41,492 nt of DNA from Flavobacteriales bacterium. GTDB taxonomy: Bacteria; Bacteroidota; Bacteroidia; Flavobacteriales_F; PHOS-HE28. Under the pieces are notes generated by a model that saw only the letters and a list, made by a program, of their open reading frames with translations, was not told where the DNA came from and did no database searches. The position numbers were made by a program, and so were the translations under genes. The number at the start of each line of letters is the position of its first letter. Within the stretch, counting starts at the first letter, position 1. The stretch covers positions 1-41,492 of the forward strand of contig JADLAI010000100.1 in assembly GCA_020848295.1 (NCBI GenBank), given 5' to 3'. This document shows, one piece after another, positions 8,099 to 16,569 of the stretch.

Positions 8099-8674
8099 TC
8101 ACTGGCAACGCAGCCCCTTCGCGACCGCTTCTACCACCTCCGGGAACTTGGCATGTTCCAGTCTGTGGATACGGCCAGCAAGGCTTTCCACTGTTTCATC
8201 GGGCTCCAGCTGAAATGTGAACACCGCGATGTGCTCCCCCTCGTCGAACCGCTCGTTCACATAGTGGATGGTGATCCCGCTTTCGGCCTCCTTCGCTGCG
8301 ATCACCGCCTGATGGACGTGCATCCCGTACATCCCCTTGCCCCCGAACCTGGGCAACAAGGCGGGGTGTACATTGATGATGCGCTTGGGAAGGGCCTCTA
8401 CCAGGTGGGTGGGGATCAGGCGCAGGAAACCCGCCAATACCACCAGGTCGATCCGTTGGCACTGTAGTTCCCGCAGCACCTCGCCGGACCGCAGTTGGGC
8501 ACCACTGAAAAGGTAGAGCGGAACGCCAAGGTCCCAGGCGCGTTGCAGCACACCAGCGCCCGGCTGGTCGCAACCGATCAACGCGACCTGCGCTCGCGGA
8601 TGGGCCTTGAAGTGCTCGACCAGCCGTTGGGCATTGCTCCCATTGCCCGATGCGAGGATGGCGATCCGTACCAT
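8099..8674 (-). CDS. purN: Phosphoribosylglycinamide formyltransferase
   Basis: This folate-dependent transformylase carries out step 3 of purine synthesis, converting GAR to formyl-GAR with 10-formyl-THF. The phosphate-binding loop ASGNGSN lies near residue 10. LAGFLRLIP precedes the catalytic region NVHPALLPRFGGKGMYG, whose Asn and His are the conserved catalytic pair, and a downstream FDEGEHI supplies the catalytic Asp region. The usual D-x-G-P is D-E-G-E here. The ATG at 8674 is preferred; the frame reaches a TTG at 8683. No other purine gene is adjacent. The 191-residue length fits. Confidence 0.93.
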   Translation of the reverse strand: MVRIAILASGNGSNAQRLVEHFKAHPRAQVALIGCDQPGAGVLQRAWDLGVPLYLFSGAQLRSGEVLRELQCQRIDLVVLAGFLRLIPTHLVEALPKRIINVHPALLPRFGGKGMYGMHVHQAVIAAKEAESGITIHYVNERFDEGEHIAVFTFQLEPDETVESLAGRIHRLEHAKFPEVVEAVAKGLRCQ

Positions 8675-8686
8675 TTTCAACAAGGA

Positions 8687-8694
8687 CGAAGATC
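8687..8694 (-). promoter_or_regulatory. Possible -7 element of purN
   Basis: The minus strand reads GATCTTCG, one base from the recurrent TATCTTCG, 12 nt before the purN ATG. No -33 box is visible. Confidence 0.3.
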
Positions 8695-8796
8695 GGGATG
8701 CCGGACCACATCTGGTGCGTGGCCTATTGTTACCCGCTGAGAATCAGGAGGGATCCCGTGCTCGGCAATATCCTGGATCCATGATCAACACCCCTC

Positions 8797-8825
8797 TTGC
8801 GCATGTGGAAAATGTCTTTCCTTTG
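8797..8825 (+). promoter_or_regulatory. Probable promoter of the acpP-fabF-rnc operon
   Basis: TTG at 8797-8799, then 18 nt, then TTCCTTTG at 8818-8825, a variant of TAnnTTTG. The acpP ATG follows after 28 nt. Confidence 0.5.
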
Positions 8826-8853
8826 CACCCTGTTCAACCAATAACGCACGGAC

Positions 8854-9090
8854 ATGTCGGATATCAAGTCAAGGGTCATCGCCATCATCGTGGACAAGCT
8901 CGGAGTGGATCAGGGCGAAGTCACGCCTGAAGCGAGCTTCACGAACGACCTTGGCGCTGACAGCCTCGATACCGTCGAACTCATCATGGAGTTCGAGAAG
9001 GAGTTCAACATCGCAATCCCCGACGACCAGGCCGAGAAGATCCAGACCGTGGGTCAGGCCGTGGATTACGTGGAGAAGAACGCGAAGTAA
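8854..9090 (+). CDS. acpP: Acyl carrier protein
   Basis: The 78-residue acidic four-helix protein carries growing fatty acyl chains as thioesters. Ser37 in [15 protein letters not shown] is the 4'-phosphopantetheine attachment site, and helix II after it has the typical acidic face that docks fatty acid synthase enzymes. Length and sequence are classical. The gene is followed after 12 nt by fabF and then rnc, the standard arrangement in many bacteria. It probably opens an operon from the promoter at 8797-8825. Confidence 0.97.
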   Translation: MSDIKSRVIAIIVDKLGVDQGEVTPEASFTNDLGADSLDTVELIMEFEKEFNIAIPDDQAEKIQTVGQAVDYVEKNAK

Positions 9091-9102
9091 TCTCGGCACT
9101 GC

Positions 9103-10353
9103 ATGCAGCTCAGACGTGTGGTCGTCACCGGTCTGGGCGCGCTCACTCCCCTCGGGAACACCCACAAAGAGTACTGGGAGGGCCTGGTGAGCGGCCGTAG
9201 CGGAGCTGTGCCCATCACCCGCTTCGACGCCAGCAAATTCAAGACCCGCTTCGCCTGTGAGGTGAAGGGCTTCAACCCGGAGGATTTCATCGACCGCAAG
9301 GAGGCCCGCAAGATGGACCCCTACACCCAGTTCGCGGTGGTGGCGGCGGATGAGGCCATCAAGGATGCGGGCCTGGACCTGGACAAGGTGGATCGGGAAC
9401 GCATCGGGGTGATCTGGGGAAGCGGGATCGGTGGGCTGAAGACCTTCCAGGATGAGTGTATCGCCTTCGGCAAAGGAGACGGGACACCACGCTTCAATCC
9501 GTTCTTCATCCCCAAGATGATCGCGGACAGCGCAGCGGGCCTCATCAGCATGCGTCACGTGCTGCGCGGTCCGAGCTACGTCACGGCCAGTGCCTGCGCA
9601 AGCAGCAACAACTCCATGATCGATGCCTTCAACTACATCCGTCTCGGCACCTGTGTGGCCGTCGTGACGGGTGGAAGTGAGGCGGCGATCTATGAGGCAG
9701 GTGTTGGCGGATTCAACGCCCTGCACGCAATGAGCACGCGCAACGACGACCCGGCGACGGCTTCTCGGCCCTACGACAAGGACCGTGATGGTTTCGTGCT
9801 CGGCGAGGGTGGTGCGGCCATCATCCTGGAGGATCTGGAACATGCGTTGGCACGTGGCGCGAGGATCTATGCCGAGGTGCTCGGAGGAGGCATGAGCAGC
9901 GACGCTTACCACATCACCGCACCGCACCCGGAAGGATTGGGTGCGGAGTTGTGCATGAAGCATGCCTTGCACGATGCCGGCCTGCAGCCCACGGACATCG
10001 ACTACATCAACACGCACGGCACCAGCACGCCCATCGGCGATCCGCAGGAGGTGAAGGCCATCCAGCGCCTTTTCGGCGAGCATGCATACAAGCTGAACAT
10101 CAGTGCCACCAAGAGCATGACCGGGCACCTGCTCGGCGGTGCAGGCGCCGTGGAGGGGCTGGCAGCGATCATGTCCGTGTACTCGGATGTCGTACCCCCC
10201 ACGATAAACCATTTCACGGACGATCCCGAGATCGATCCGAAGTTGAACTTCACGTTCAACACCGCGCAGAAACGGACCGTGAATGCGGCCATGAGCAACA
10301 CCTTCGGGTTCGGCGGGCACAACACGGCCGTGATCTTCCGTAAGTACCGGTAG
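9103..10353 (+). CDS. fabF: 3-oxoacyl-ACP synthase II
   Basis: This thiolase-fold condensing enzyme elongates acyl-ACP with malonyl-ACP. The Cys-His-His triad is visible: Cys165 (TASACASSNNS), His305 (INTHGTSTPIGD) and His342 (KSMTGHLLGGAGA). The FGFGGHN motif is close to the C-terminus. At 416 residues it has the usual length. It starts 12 nt after acpP and ends 9 nt before rnc, so the three are almost certainly co-transcribed. Confidence 0.97.
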   Translation: MQLRRVVVTGLGALTPLGNTHKEYWEGLVSGRSGAVPITRFDASKFKTRFACEVKGFNPEDFIDRKEARKMDPYTQFAVVAADEAIKDAGLDLDKVDRERIGVIWGSGIGGLKTFQDECIAFGKGDGTPRFNPFFIPKMIADSAAGLISMRHVLRGPSYVTASACASSNNSMIDAFNYIRLGTCVAVVTGGSEAAIYEAGVGGFNALHAMSTRNDDPATASRPYDKDRDGFVLGEGGAAIILEDLEHALARGARIYAEVLGGGMSSDAYHITAPHPEGLGAELCMKHALHDAGLQPTDIDYINTHGTSTPIGDPQEVKAIQRLFGEHAYKLNISATKSMTGHLLGGAGAVEGLAAIMSVYSDVVPPTINHFTDDPEIDPKLNFTFNTAQKRTVNAAMSNTFGFGGHNTAVIFRKYR

Positions 10354-10362
10354 TCCCTTCGC

Positions 10363-11181
10363 GTGATCCGCAGTCTCTTCTCCCGCACACGCGACCCCGA
10401 GGAGCGGCGTGTGCGTGCTTGGTGCCGAAAGACCCTGGGTCTCACGCCAGGGGATATCGCGCTGTACCGCCAGGCGTTGCGCCATGTGAGCGCAGTGGCT
10501 GAGGACCGCCCGGATCTTCCGGACAATGAACGCCTGGAGTTCCTGGGTGATGCGGTGCTCGATGCCATCGTGGGCGATCTGTTGTTCACCACCTACCCGG
10601 ATAAGGGCGAAGGGTTCCTGACCCGGATGCGCAGTAAGCTGGTGAGCCGGCAACAACTCAATATGCTGGCCAAGCGCATTGAGATCGAACGTGTGATCGA
10701 AAGCAATCTGGCCCGTTCGCAGGAGTCATCGGTGCCTGGGAATGCGTTGGAGGCGCTGATCGGCGCCCTTTTCCTTGACCGGGGTTTCGATCGAACCCGC
10801 AAAGTGGTGGTGCGACTGGTGCATACCCATTTCGACCTGCGGGAGATCGAAAAGGAGGACCGTGATGGCAAGAGCCGTCTGCTCGAATGGGGGCAGAAAC
10901 GGAGGAAGAAGGTGGAGTTCGTGGTACGCGAGGAGGGCGGCAATGGACGCGGCAAGCACTATGTGGCCGAGGTGCGGATCAATGGGGATGTGCGCGGCAC
11001 TGGGCATGGGGCCAGCAAGAAGGTGGCCGAACAGGATGCCGCGCAGAGCGCATTCCGCAGCATGCGCTCGCGCAGACCACGGCCATCGGAACAGGCACAG
11101 GACGAGGCGCCCGCCCGGATGGATGGAACGGGGCGGATCGCCACGCCACGACGGGCGACCAAGCCCAAGATGAACGACTGA
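10363..11181 (+). CDS. rnc: Ribonuclease III
   Basis: The enzyme cleaves double-stranded RNA in rRNA maturation and mRNA turnover. The RNase III signature NERLEFLGDAVLD gives Glu56, Glu59 and Asp63. The second acidic motif is GNALEALIGALFLD, with Asn where E. coli has Asp, a variant I believe is common in Bacteroidota. A double-stranded RNA-binding domain (about residues 165-232) ends with GASKKVAEQDAA. A basic, proline-rich tail of about 40 residues follows. The start is GTG at 10363, nine bases after the fabF stop. Confidence 0.95.
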   Translation: MIRSLFSRTRDPEERRVRAWCRKTLGLTPGDIALYRQALRHVSAVAEDRPDLPDNERLEFLGDAVLDAIVGDLLFTTYPDKGEGFLTRMRSKLVSRQQLNMLAKRIEIERVIESNLARSQESSVPGNALEALIGALFLDRGFDRTRKVVVRLVHTHFDLREIEKEDRDGKSRLLEWGQKRRKKVEFVVREEGGNGRGKHYVAEVRINGDVRGTGHGASKKVAEQDAAQSAFRSMRSRRPRPSEQAQDEAPARMDGTGRIATPRRATKPKMND

Positions 11182-11243
11182 ACCCCCGCTCGGTCAGTGA
11201 CCCTTCCTGTTCGCCATCAACCACTGCCGGCGGGTATCGTGGC

Positions 11244-11251
11244 TACATTTG
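11244..11251 (+). promoter_or_regulatory. Probable -7 element upstream of the IPExxxVDY gene and pyk
   Basis: TACATTTG is a perfect match to TAnnTTTG, in the 117-nt gap after rnc and about 47 nt before the next ATG. No TTTG was found at the -33 distance. It suggests that the IPExxxVDY gene and pyk can be transcribed apart from the fatty acid genes. Confidence 0.55.
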
Positions 11252-11298
11252 GCCGACCCTTCAACGCCCCTTGACCGACCGGCGTGGTAGGTGTCGCC

Positions 11299-11712
11299 AT
11301 GGCCAAACACAAGCTCGACCTCGATCCCGACCCCGAAGTGACGGTGATCGGGATCAGCAGCCATGTCAACGATCATCGGCTCTGCTGGTCCATCAATCGA
11401 AGCGCGGACCTCGAACTGACACGTCGGCGAACGGACATCACCGATGAGACCAACGGTATACAGGCACGGTACTCCGCATACGACCACGTGGACGAACCCA
11501 CAGGAACACGCCTCACCCTTGTGAACAACCACAGTGGTGATGGTATTCTGTTGAAGGAGCAGCGCCAGGCCGATTATTTCCTGGTCGTGGACAATGAACT
11601 GGCCGAACTTCGCCCCGAACTATTGGAATGCGTCCGAAGGGCGGATCACGTGCTCGCGGCCTTCCTGCTTCCGTACGACCAACTCAAGTCGGGGCACAAG
11701 TTGTTGCTCTGA
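11299..11712 (+). CDS. IPExxxVDY-family protein of unknown function
   Basis: The 137-residue product matches a family restricted, to my knowledge, to Bacteroidota. The N-terminal core VTVIGISSHVNDHRLCWSIN is characteristic, and the signature from which the family takes its name appears in degenerate form as LKEQRQADYFLVV. No catalytic motif is visible and no membrane segment is present. The ATG at 11299 is chosen because the homology begins with MAKHKLDLD; the frame extends 15 nt further upstream. Its position between rnc and pyk is a synteny I recall from other Flavobacteriia. It ends 8 nt before pyk, so the pair is likely co-transcribed. Confidence 0.8.
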   Translation: MAKHKLDLDPDPEVTVIGISSHVNDHRLCWSINRSADLELTRRRTDITDETNGIQARYSAYDHVDEPTGTRLTLVNNHSGDGILLKEQRQADYFLVVDNELAELRPELLECVRRADHVLAAFLLPYDQLKSGHKLLL

Positions 11713-11720
11713 ATCCGAAC

Positions 11721-13142
11721 ATGAAGTACCCGAAGACCAAGATCGTCGCCACCATTGGACCAGCTTCCGCCGACAAGGAGGTGCTGCGCGAAATGATGCT
11801 GAACGGCGTGGATGTGTGCCGCCTGAATTTCTCGCATGGGAGCTACCAGTTCTATGCCAACCTCATCGGCACCATTCGCGAACTCAACCACGAACTGGAC
11901 CGGAACACCGCGATCCTGGCCGATCTGCAGGGCCCCAAGATGCGCATCGGCGAAATGGCGAACGGCCCCATCGAACTGGTGAACGGGAGCGAGCTTGTGA
12001 TCACCACCGAACCGATCAAGGGCCGCTCCGGGATCGTGAGCACCAGCTACGCCCAGTTCCCCAAGGACGTGGAGGTCGGGGAGCTCGTCCTGCTCGATGA
12101 TGGGAAGCTGCGCCTGGAGGTGATGGCAACGGACAATGCGACCACCGTGACCACACGGGTGATCCATGGTGGCCTGCTGAGCGCGAACAAAGGCCTGAAC
12201 CTGCCCAATACGAGGATCAGCCTGCCGAGCCTGACCGAGAAGGACCGCCAGGACCTCGACTTCGCATTGGATCATGAGGTGGATTGGATCGGCCTGAGCT
12301 TCGTGCGCGGCGCACGTGATATCATCGAACTCAAGCACATCATCATGCAGCGGGAGAAGAGCGCCCGCGTGATCGCCAAGATCGAGAAGCCGGAAGCCCT
12401 CCGCGAGATCGATGACATCATCCGCGAATCGGATGCGCTCATGGTGGCCCGGGGCGACCTGGGCGTGGAGATACCGATGGAGAAGGTGCCGTTGGTTCAG
12501 AAGGACATCATCAAACGCTGCCTGGCCCAACACCGCCCAGTGATCGTGGCCACCCAGATGATGGAAAGCATGATCAGTAACATCACACCCACACGCGCCG
12601 AGGTGAATGATGTGGCCAATGCGGTGTTGGATCACACCGATGCGGTGATGCTGAGCGCGGAGACCAGTGTTGGGAAGTTCCCGGTGGAAGTGGTGAAGGC
12701 CATGAACCGGATCCTGGTCGAGATGGAGACCTGCGAGGCCATGTTCAATGTGGACCAGCCCGATCTGGAGAACAACGATCGCATGGTGACCGATGCGATC
12801 TGCATGGCCAGTGTGCGTATGGCCGCAGCCATGGACATCAGAGCGATCGTGACCATGACGCACAGTGGATACACCGCGTACAAGATCAGCAGCATGCGGC
12901 CCAGGGCGCATATCTTCGCATTCACCAGCAACCGAGCGATCCTGGGCACCCTGAACCTGGTGTGGGGTGTGCGTGCCCAGTTCTATGACAAGACGGTGAG
13001 CACCGACCACACCATCGCCGATATCAAACACATCCTGCGCACGAAGAAGCTCGTGCAGAAGGGTGACATGGTGATCAACACCGCGAGCATGCCGATCGCC
13101 GAGCAGGGCATGTCGAACATGCTGAAATTGAGTCCGGTCTAA
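11721..13142 (+). CDS. pyk: Pyruvate kinase
   Basis: The enzyme makes pyruvate and ATP from phosphoenolpyruvate and ADP in the last step of glycolysis. MKYPKTKIVATIGPAS is the classic N-terminus. The active-site stretch IAKIEKPEAL supplies the catalytic Lys, and the MVARGDLGVEIPMEKVP loop binds Mg and substrate. The C-terminal allosteric-type domain is present, and 473 residues is standard. ATG at 11721 is 8 nt after the IPExxxVDY stop. Together with pgk at 21128-22318, the window holds two lower-glycolysis enzymes. Confidence 0.97.
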   Translation: MKYPKTKIVATIGPASADKEVLREMMLNGVDVCRLNFSHGSYQFYANLIGTIRELNHELDRNTAILADLQGPKMRIGEMANGPIELVNGSELVITTEPIKGRSGIVSTSYAQFPKDVEVGELVLLDDGKLRLEVMATDNATTVTTRVIHGGLLSANKGLNLPNTRISLPSLTEKDRQDLDFALDHEVDWIGLSFVRGARDIIELKHIIMQREKSARVIAKIEKPEALREIDDIIRESDALMVARGDLGVEIPMEKVPLVQKDIIKRCLAQHRPVIVATQMMESMISNITPTRAEVNDVANAVLDHTDAVMLSAETSVGKFPVEVVKAMNRILVEMETCEAMFNVDQPDLENNDRMVTDAICMASVRMAAAMDIRAIVTMTHSGYTAYKISSMRPRAHIFAFTSNRAILGTLNLVWGVRAQFYDKTVSTDHTIADIKHILRTKKLVQKGDMVINTASMPIAEQGMSNMLKLSPV

Positions 13143-13468
13143 CGCAGGGCCTACTGAAATGCCCACGCGCCACTGATCACAGGGGTATGGGGATGACTTG
13201 ATCCTGCACCTGTGCAAGGAAATGGACCCGTTGCTGGCGAAAGGCCTGCACGACGACCCGTTATACCATCCACGCGTTCACTATCGGCCGATCCACTTGC
13301 CCTCTTTCCGGATGACCACTCCGCAGAACAGATCCCGTAGGCCCCGATACGCAACCTGCTCCGCGTATCGTACTCCGAAGGGATCGTGGCGCATCCCTTG
13401 GCCGACCTTGAATCCGTAACTGGCATTAAACCGACCGGATCGGCGTGTGCCGCCCAGCGGACAGGCGC
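13143..13468. other. Intergenic region between convergent pyk and the AEC transporter gene
   Basis: The 326 nt contain no recognisable gene. Positions 13283-13402 are copy A of a repeat shared with 19712-19831. Within copy A a perfect inverted repeat CGATACGC/GCGTATCG could form a hairpin, but it is not conserved in the other copy. I see no classical terminator for either flanking gene. Confidence 0.6.
13283..13402 (-). repeat. Intergenic repeat, copy A (120 nt)
   Basis: Aligned without gaps to copy B at 19712-19831, about 83 of 120 positions are identical by hand count. The best-conserved parts are the palindrome ATCGGCCGAT, CTCCGCAGA, CCGTAGGCCCCG and CGTATCG. On the minus strand one frame gives conserved peptide pieces: DTR, LR, GAYG, SAE and GKRASGSAD. 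In the last of these, five consecutive codons differ only by synonymous third bases. I strand it minus for that reason. No complete gene is evident. Confidence 0.6.
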
Positions 13469-14380
13469 TCAGTACCACTCAAGCACCAGGTACCACAGCA
13501 CCATCGTCAACAGCGACACCGGGATCCCCACGCCCACCATCATGTTGGCCAGGCGGGGTTTCAATCCGTGCGATGTGGCCAGGATGGCCGCGGTGATCAT
13601 CGGGGCCATGGCGCTCTCCATCACCGATACGCGCACCGCGGTGCCCGATCCGCCCAGGATCACCACATAGAGCAGGAAGATCAGTGCCGGGGCCAGCAGC
13701 AACTTGAAGACGAGGCCAAGGCCCAGGAAGCCCCAGTGTTTGCTGCGCTTCTTGAACCGCAACTGCAATCCTACCGCAAGCAGTGCCACAGGGGTCACCG
13801 AATTGCCAATGCGCAGCAGACCGCCGCGTACCCCGTCGCCGAAGTGCAGGTCGAACACATTCATGAGCACAGCCACCATGAAGCCGATGAATGGTGGGAA
13901 GAGCAGGATCTTGCGTGCCATGGTGATCGCATCGGCACGCTGGCGCGAGTAGATCGTGGCCACCACCAGGCCCAGCGTGGAAAGCACCACGAACGAGCCC
14001 GGCTGGTCAACGAGCAGTGCCGTGCCCAGGGCCTCCCTGCCATAGGCCGCCTCAATGACAGGGAAACCGATGAAGGAGGTGTTGCCCAGGCCCGCGCACA
14101 GTACCAAGCAGCCGGTGAGCTTATGCGACCAACCGAAGATGCGGCGTAGTGATCCGAAGAAGAGCCAGGATACCAGGAAGCAGATCCAGGCCACGGCGAT
14201 CGGATACAGCAATTCGGGGCCGCCACTGATCTCCGGTATGTGGTACAGCGCTAACGCGGGCAGCGGTGCATAAAGCACATACTGGTTCAAGGTGTGTGCC
14301 GCGTTCGCTGGGAAGGCGGGAACACGCTGGAGCAGCACCCCGGCGAGGAGGCAGAACACGAGGAGATAGAGGCTGTCCAT
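13469..14380 (-). CDS. AEC-family (auxin efflux carrier-like) transporter
   Basis: The 303-residue hydrophobic protein has about ten membrane segments and the two-half layout of the AEC/bile-acid-transporter-like superfamily. The first half contains GLGNTSFIGFPVIEAAYG, the family's crossover motif. The second half contains ESAMAPMITAAILA, the matching crossover in the repeat. Members export or import small carboxylates such as malate; the substrate here is unknown. I start at the ATG at 14380 (MDSLYLLVFCLLAG), since the preceding 37 residues in the open frame are hydrophilic and unlike the family. TTCCTTTG on the minus strand at 14388-14395 may be a -7 element. Confidence 0.85.
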   Translation of the reverse strand: MDSLYLLVFCLLAGVLLQRVPAFPANAAHTLNQYVLYAPLPALALYHIPEISGGPELLYPIAVAWICFLVSWLFFGSLRRIFGWSHKLTGCLVLCAGLGNTSFIGFPVIEAAYGREALGTALLVDQPGSFVVLSTLGLVVATIYSRQRADAITMARKILLFPPFIGFMVAVLMNVFDLHFGDGVRGGLLRIGNSVTPVALLAVGLQLRFKKRSKHWGFLGLGLVFKLLLAPALIFLLYVVILGGSGTAVRVSVMESAMAPMITAAILATSHGLKPRLANMMVGVGIPVSLLTMVLWYLVLEWY

Positions 14381-14561
14381 CGGGCCGCAAAGGAAATCCC
14401 CCGCGACCACAGTTGCCGGATCAACCAACGATCGTGGAAACCGGATCGTATGATGGTCCTCCATCATGTCCGCTGGCGAGTACCTTGCCATTCCACATAC
14501 GAACCGCAGCAGCGCGAACCGTTACCCTCCCCATCCTGCGCTGCGGCACAATACGCAATGC

Positions 14562-15305
14562 ATGAACGAACAGGATTGGGATCATGTGGCGGAGACCTTC
14601 GAAGAGGAGATCTTCAACGTTCCGGCGAACGATACGAAAGGGATCATTGAGGGCTGGGTGGAGCGGTTGGCAGCACCGGACCGCACAGCCACCGACCTGG
14701 GATGCGGTGTGGGGCGCACCCTGCCCATGCTCGCTGATCGGTACACCACGGTGTATGCGGTTGATGTGAGCAGCCAATGCCTGAGTATTGCCGAGAGGAA
14801 TTGTACGGATCACTCGAACATCCGTTATGTACATGCCGACCTGAGCAAGGACCGGAACGGGTACCCGGCCACCGATGTGGTGTTGTGCATCAATACGTTG
14901 TTGAATGCGGCGATCGAGGTGCGGGAGCCGCTGATCGCTCGAACCGTGCGAAGTGTGAAGCGGGGTGGCCACCTGTTGATGGTGGTGCCCTCTCTGAACT
15001 CGGTATTGCTCACCGCTTACCGGCACCTCCAGTGGAATCTGCGTAACGGCATGGATCCGAGGGAGGCACAACGCGCGGCGGCATTGAATTCCAAAGGACT
15101 CGAACACGGTACCGTGCTGATCGATGATGTGCCCACCAAGCATTACTTGAAGGAAGAGATCGAGGTGCTGCTCGACACGCACGGATTCAACGTACAGGCG
15201 ATCGAGAAGCTCGAGTATCCCTGGTCCACCGAGTTCGATTCGCCACCCCGTTGGATGAAAGCGCCCTATCCATGGGACTGGTTCGTCGCCGCACAACGGC
15301 GCTGA
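14562..15305 (+). CDS. Class I SAM-dependent methyltransferase
   Basis: The 247-residue product has motif I ATDLGCGVGRTLP (about residues 43-55), which binds S-adenosylmethionine. An acidic residue at the end of strand 2 (YAVDVS) and a motif IV-like DVVLCINTLLNA follow. The fold is a complete Rossmann-like methyltransferase with an N-terminal helix. Substrate is unknown. The open frame extends to 14466, but the ATG at 14562 starts the recognisable domain. It is divergent from the AEC transporter across 181 nt and convergent with the reductase gene, 4 nt away. Confidence 0.82.
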   Translation: MNEQDWDHVAETFEEEIFNVPANDTKGIIEGWVERLAAPDRTATDLGCGVGRTLPMLADRYTTVYAVDVSSQCLSIAERNCTDHSNIRYVHADLSKDRNGYPATDVVLCINTLLNAAIEVREPLIARTVRSVKRGGHLLMVVPSLNSVLLTAYRHLQWNLRNGMDPREAQRAAALNSKGLEHGTVLIDDVPTKHYLKEEIEVLLDTHGFNVQAIEKLEYPWSTEFDSPPRWMKAPYPWDWFVAAQRR

Positions 15306-15309
15306 ACGA

Positions 15310-16569
15310 TCATTGCTTCGGTGTGCGGCCGAGGAGGAGGTCCATGTAGAAACCCGGCTTCCGAAGCCTTTCGCGCAGGTCCAGGTCGGTGAACATGCTG
15401 CTGATCATATCGGCAAGCGCCGGATTCCGGACGGCCCGGTCCACCACGAAGTCGAACAACCAGGCTTTGTCGGCCATCCGTTGAAGGCGTGTACTGATCG
15501 CGAGCTCCTTGCCCAGACGGTTCCACACGCGACGGTCGTATTCTCTTGCGGTGCGGGCGTCCATCAGGCCGCTGCGGATCATCATTTGTGCCACATCCGC
15601 CGCATGGATGCCGCTGATCATGGCATGGCTGATCCCTTCGCCAGTGAAGGGATCGATCAAATGCCCCGCATCGCCCACGAGCAGATACCCCACCCCGCTC
15701 AACGCACAACGTTGGCTGGCAAGAGGCAGGCCCATGCCCTGCACAGGTCCTTCCTGTCGGGCATGTGCGAATCGTTCCCTCAGTCGTGGATGGGTGGAAA
15801 GGAGGGCGGTCAGCAACGCTTTGAGATCCACGCGCCGGCTCCTGACCACATCGCTCCGCAGCCCAAGGCCCACATTGGCCCGGCCGCCAGGAAGTGGGAA
15901 GATCCACAGGTAGCCGGGCAGGAGATCCTTCATGAATTGCAGCTCGATGAAGCCCTGCGGATCGAGCCCATTGACCCCTGTGAAGTAGGCGCGCACCCCA
16001 GCCGCGTGGTGCATGGGCGACATGGACTGCCCAGCGATCTTGCGTGCGAAGGTGGAATTTGCACCGGAAGCATCGATGATCAGCCGGGCCTGGATCGTGC
16101 GCCCATCGGCCAACCCGATATGCCAACCTTCCGGTATCCGTTCGTATGTGCGGGTGGCGACACCTTCGTACACCGTGATCCCGGCCAGCCCGCGCACATG
16201 CTGGAAGAGCAGATCGTCGAACCGCAGGCGGGGCATGATGAGGCCAGGCGCCTCACCAAGTCCTGTGGTCCGTGAGAACGGTACGCGCAGCTCCCTGCCG
16301 CTCGGTGCCACGAAGGTGACCCCCCAGCTGGGCAATGCGGCCGCTTCGGTCTTCGTGCGGGCAGCAAGCACGGGGTCCAACCGCTCCAAGCTGCGCATGA
16401 CCTTGCCGCTTAATGCATCGCCACAGACCTTGTCGCGTGGGAACCGGGCCTGCTCCACCAGCACGGCACCGATCCCGTGGCGTGCCAGTTGGATGGCCGC
16501 TGCGCAGCCTCCAGGGCCGCCACCGATGATACAGACGTCCGTGCGCGGTGCGCTGATCATCCCGCTCAC
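15310..16569 (-). CDS. FAD-dependent oxidoreductase, geranylgeranyl reductase family
   Basis: The 419-residue flavoprotein has an N-terminal dinucleotide-binding motif DVCIIGGGPGGCAAA (about 11-25), an acidic ribose-binding end at LVEQARFPRDKVCGD, and the C-terminal FAD motif GDAGHLIDPFTGEGISHAM. The PRDKVCGD and GEGI features are typical of the geranylgeranyl reductase family, which saturates isoprenoid chains of lipids, quinones or carotenoids; the substrate here is not determinable. Start is GTG at 16569, overlapping the pheS stop as GTGA; an ATG three codons later is an alternative. It is the last gene of a three-gene overlapped unit. Confidence 0.85.
   Translation of the reverse strand: MSGMISAPRTDVCIIGGGPGGCAAAIQLARHGIGAVLVEQARFPRDKVCGDALSGKVMRSLERLDPVLAARTKTEAAALPSWGVTFVAPSGRELRVPFSRTTGLGEAPGLIMPRLRFDDLLFQHVRGLAGITVYEGVATRTYERIPEGWHIGLADGRTIQARLIIDASGANSTFARKIAGQSMSPMHHAAGVRAYFTGVNGLDPQGFIELQFMKDLLPGYLWIFPLPGGRANVGLGLRSDVVRSRRVDLKALLTALLSTHPRLRERFAHARQEGPVQGMGLPLASQRCALSGVGYLLVGDAGHLIDPFTGEGISHAMISGIHAADVAQMMIRSGLMDARTAREYDRRVWNRLGKELAISTRLQRMADKAWLFDFVVDRAVRNPALADMISSMFTDLDLRERLRKPGFYMDLLLGRTPKQ

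Noticed and set aside
8869-10656. 595-residue minus-strand open frame across acpP, fabF and rnc
   Set aside because: It spans three well-identified genes antisense and is rich in His, Val and Arg as expected for a mirrored reading of GC-biased codons.
11646-13217. 523-residue minus-strand open frame opposite pyk
   Set aside because: Antisense shadow of pyruvate kinase.
13343-13370. Hairpin CGATACGC/GCGTATCG as a conserved RNA structure
   Set aside because: Copy B has lost the pairing, so it is not conserved.
13281-13478. Minus-strand frame reading VAYRGLRDLFCGVVIRKEG within repeat copy A
   Set aside because: Copy B in the same frame changes Lys/Glu, Gly/Ser and Trp/Arg at first codon positions, so selection does not favour it; the neighbouring frame fits better.
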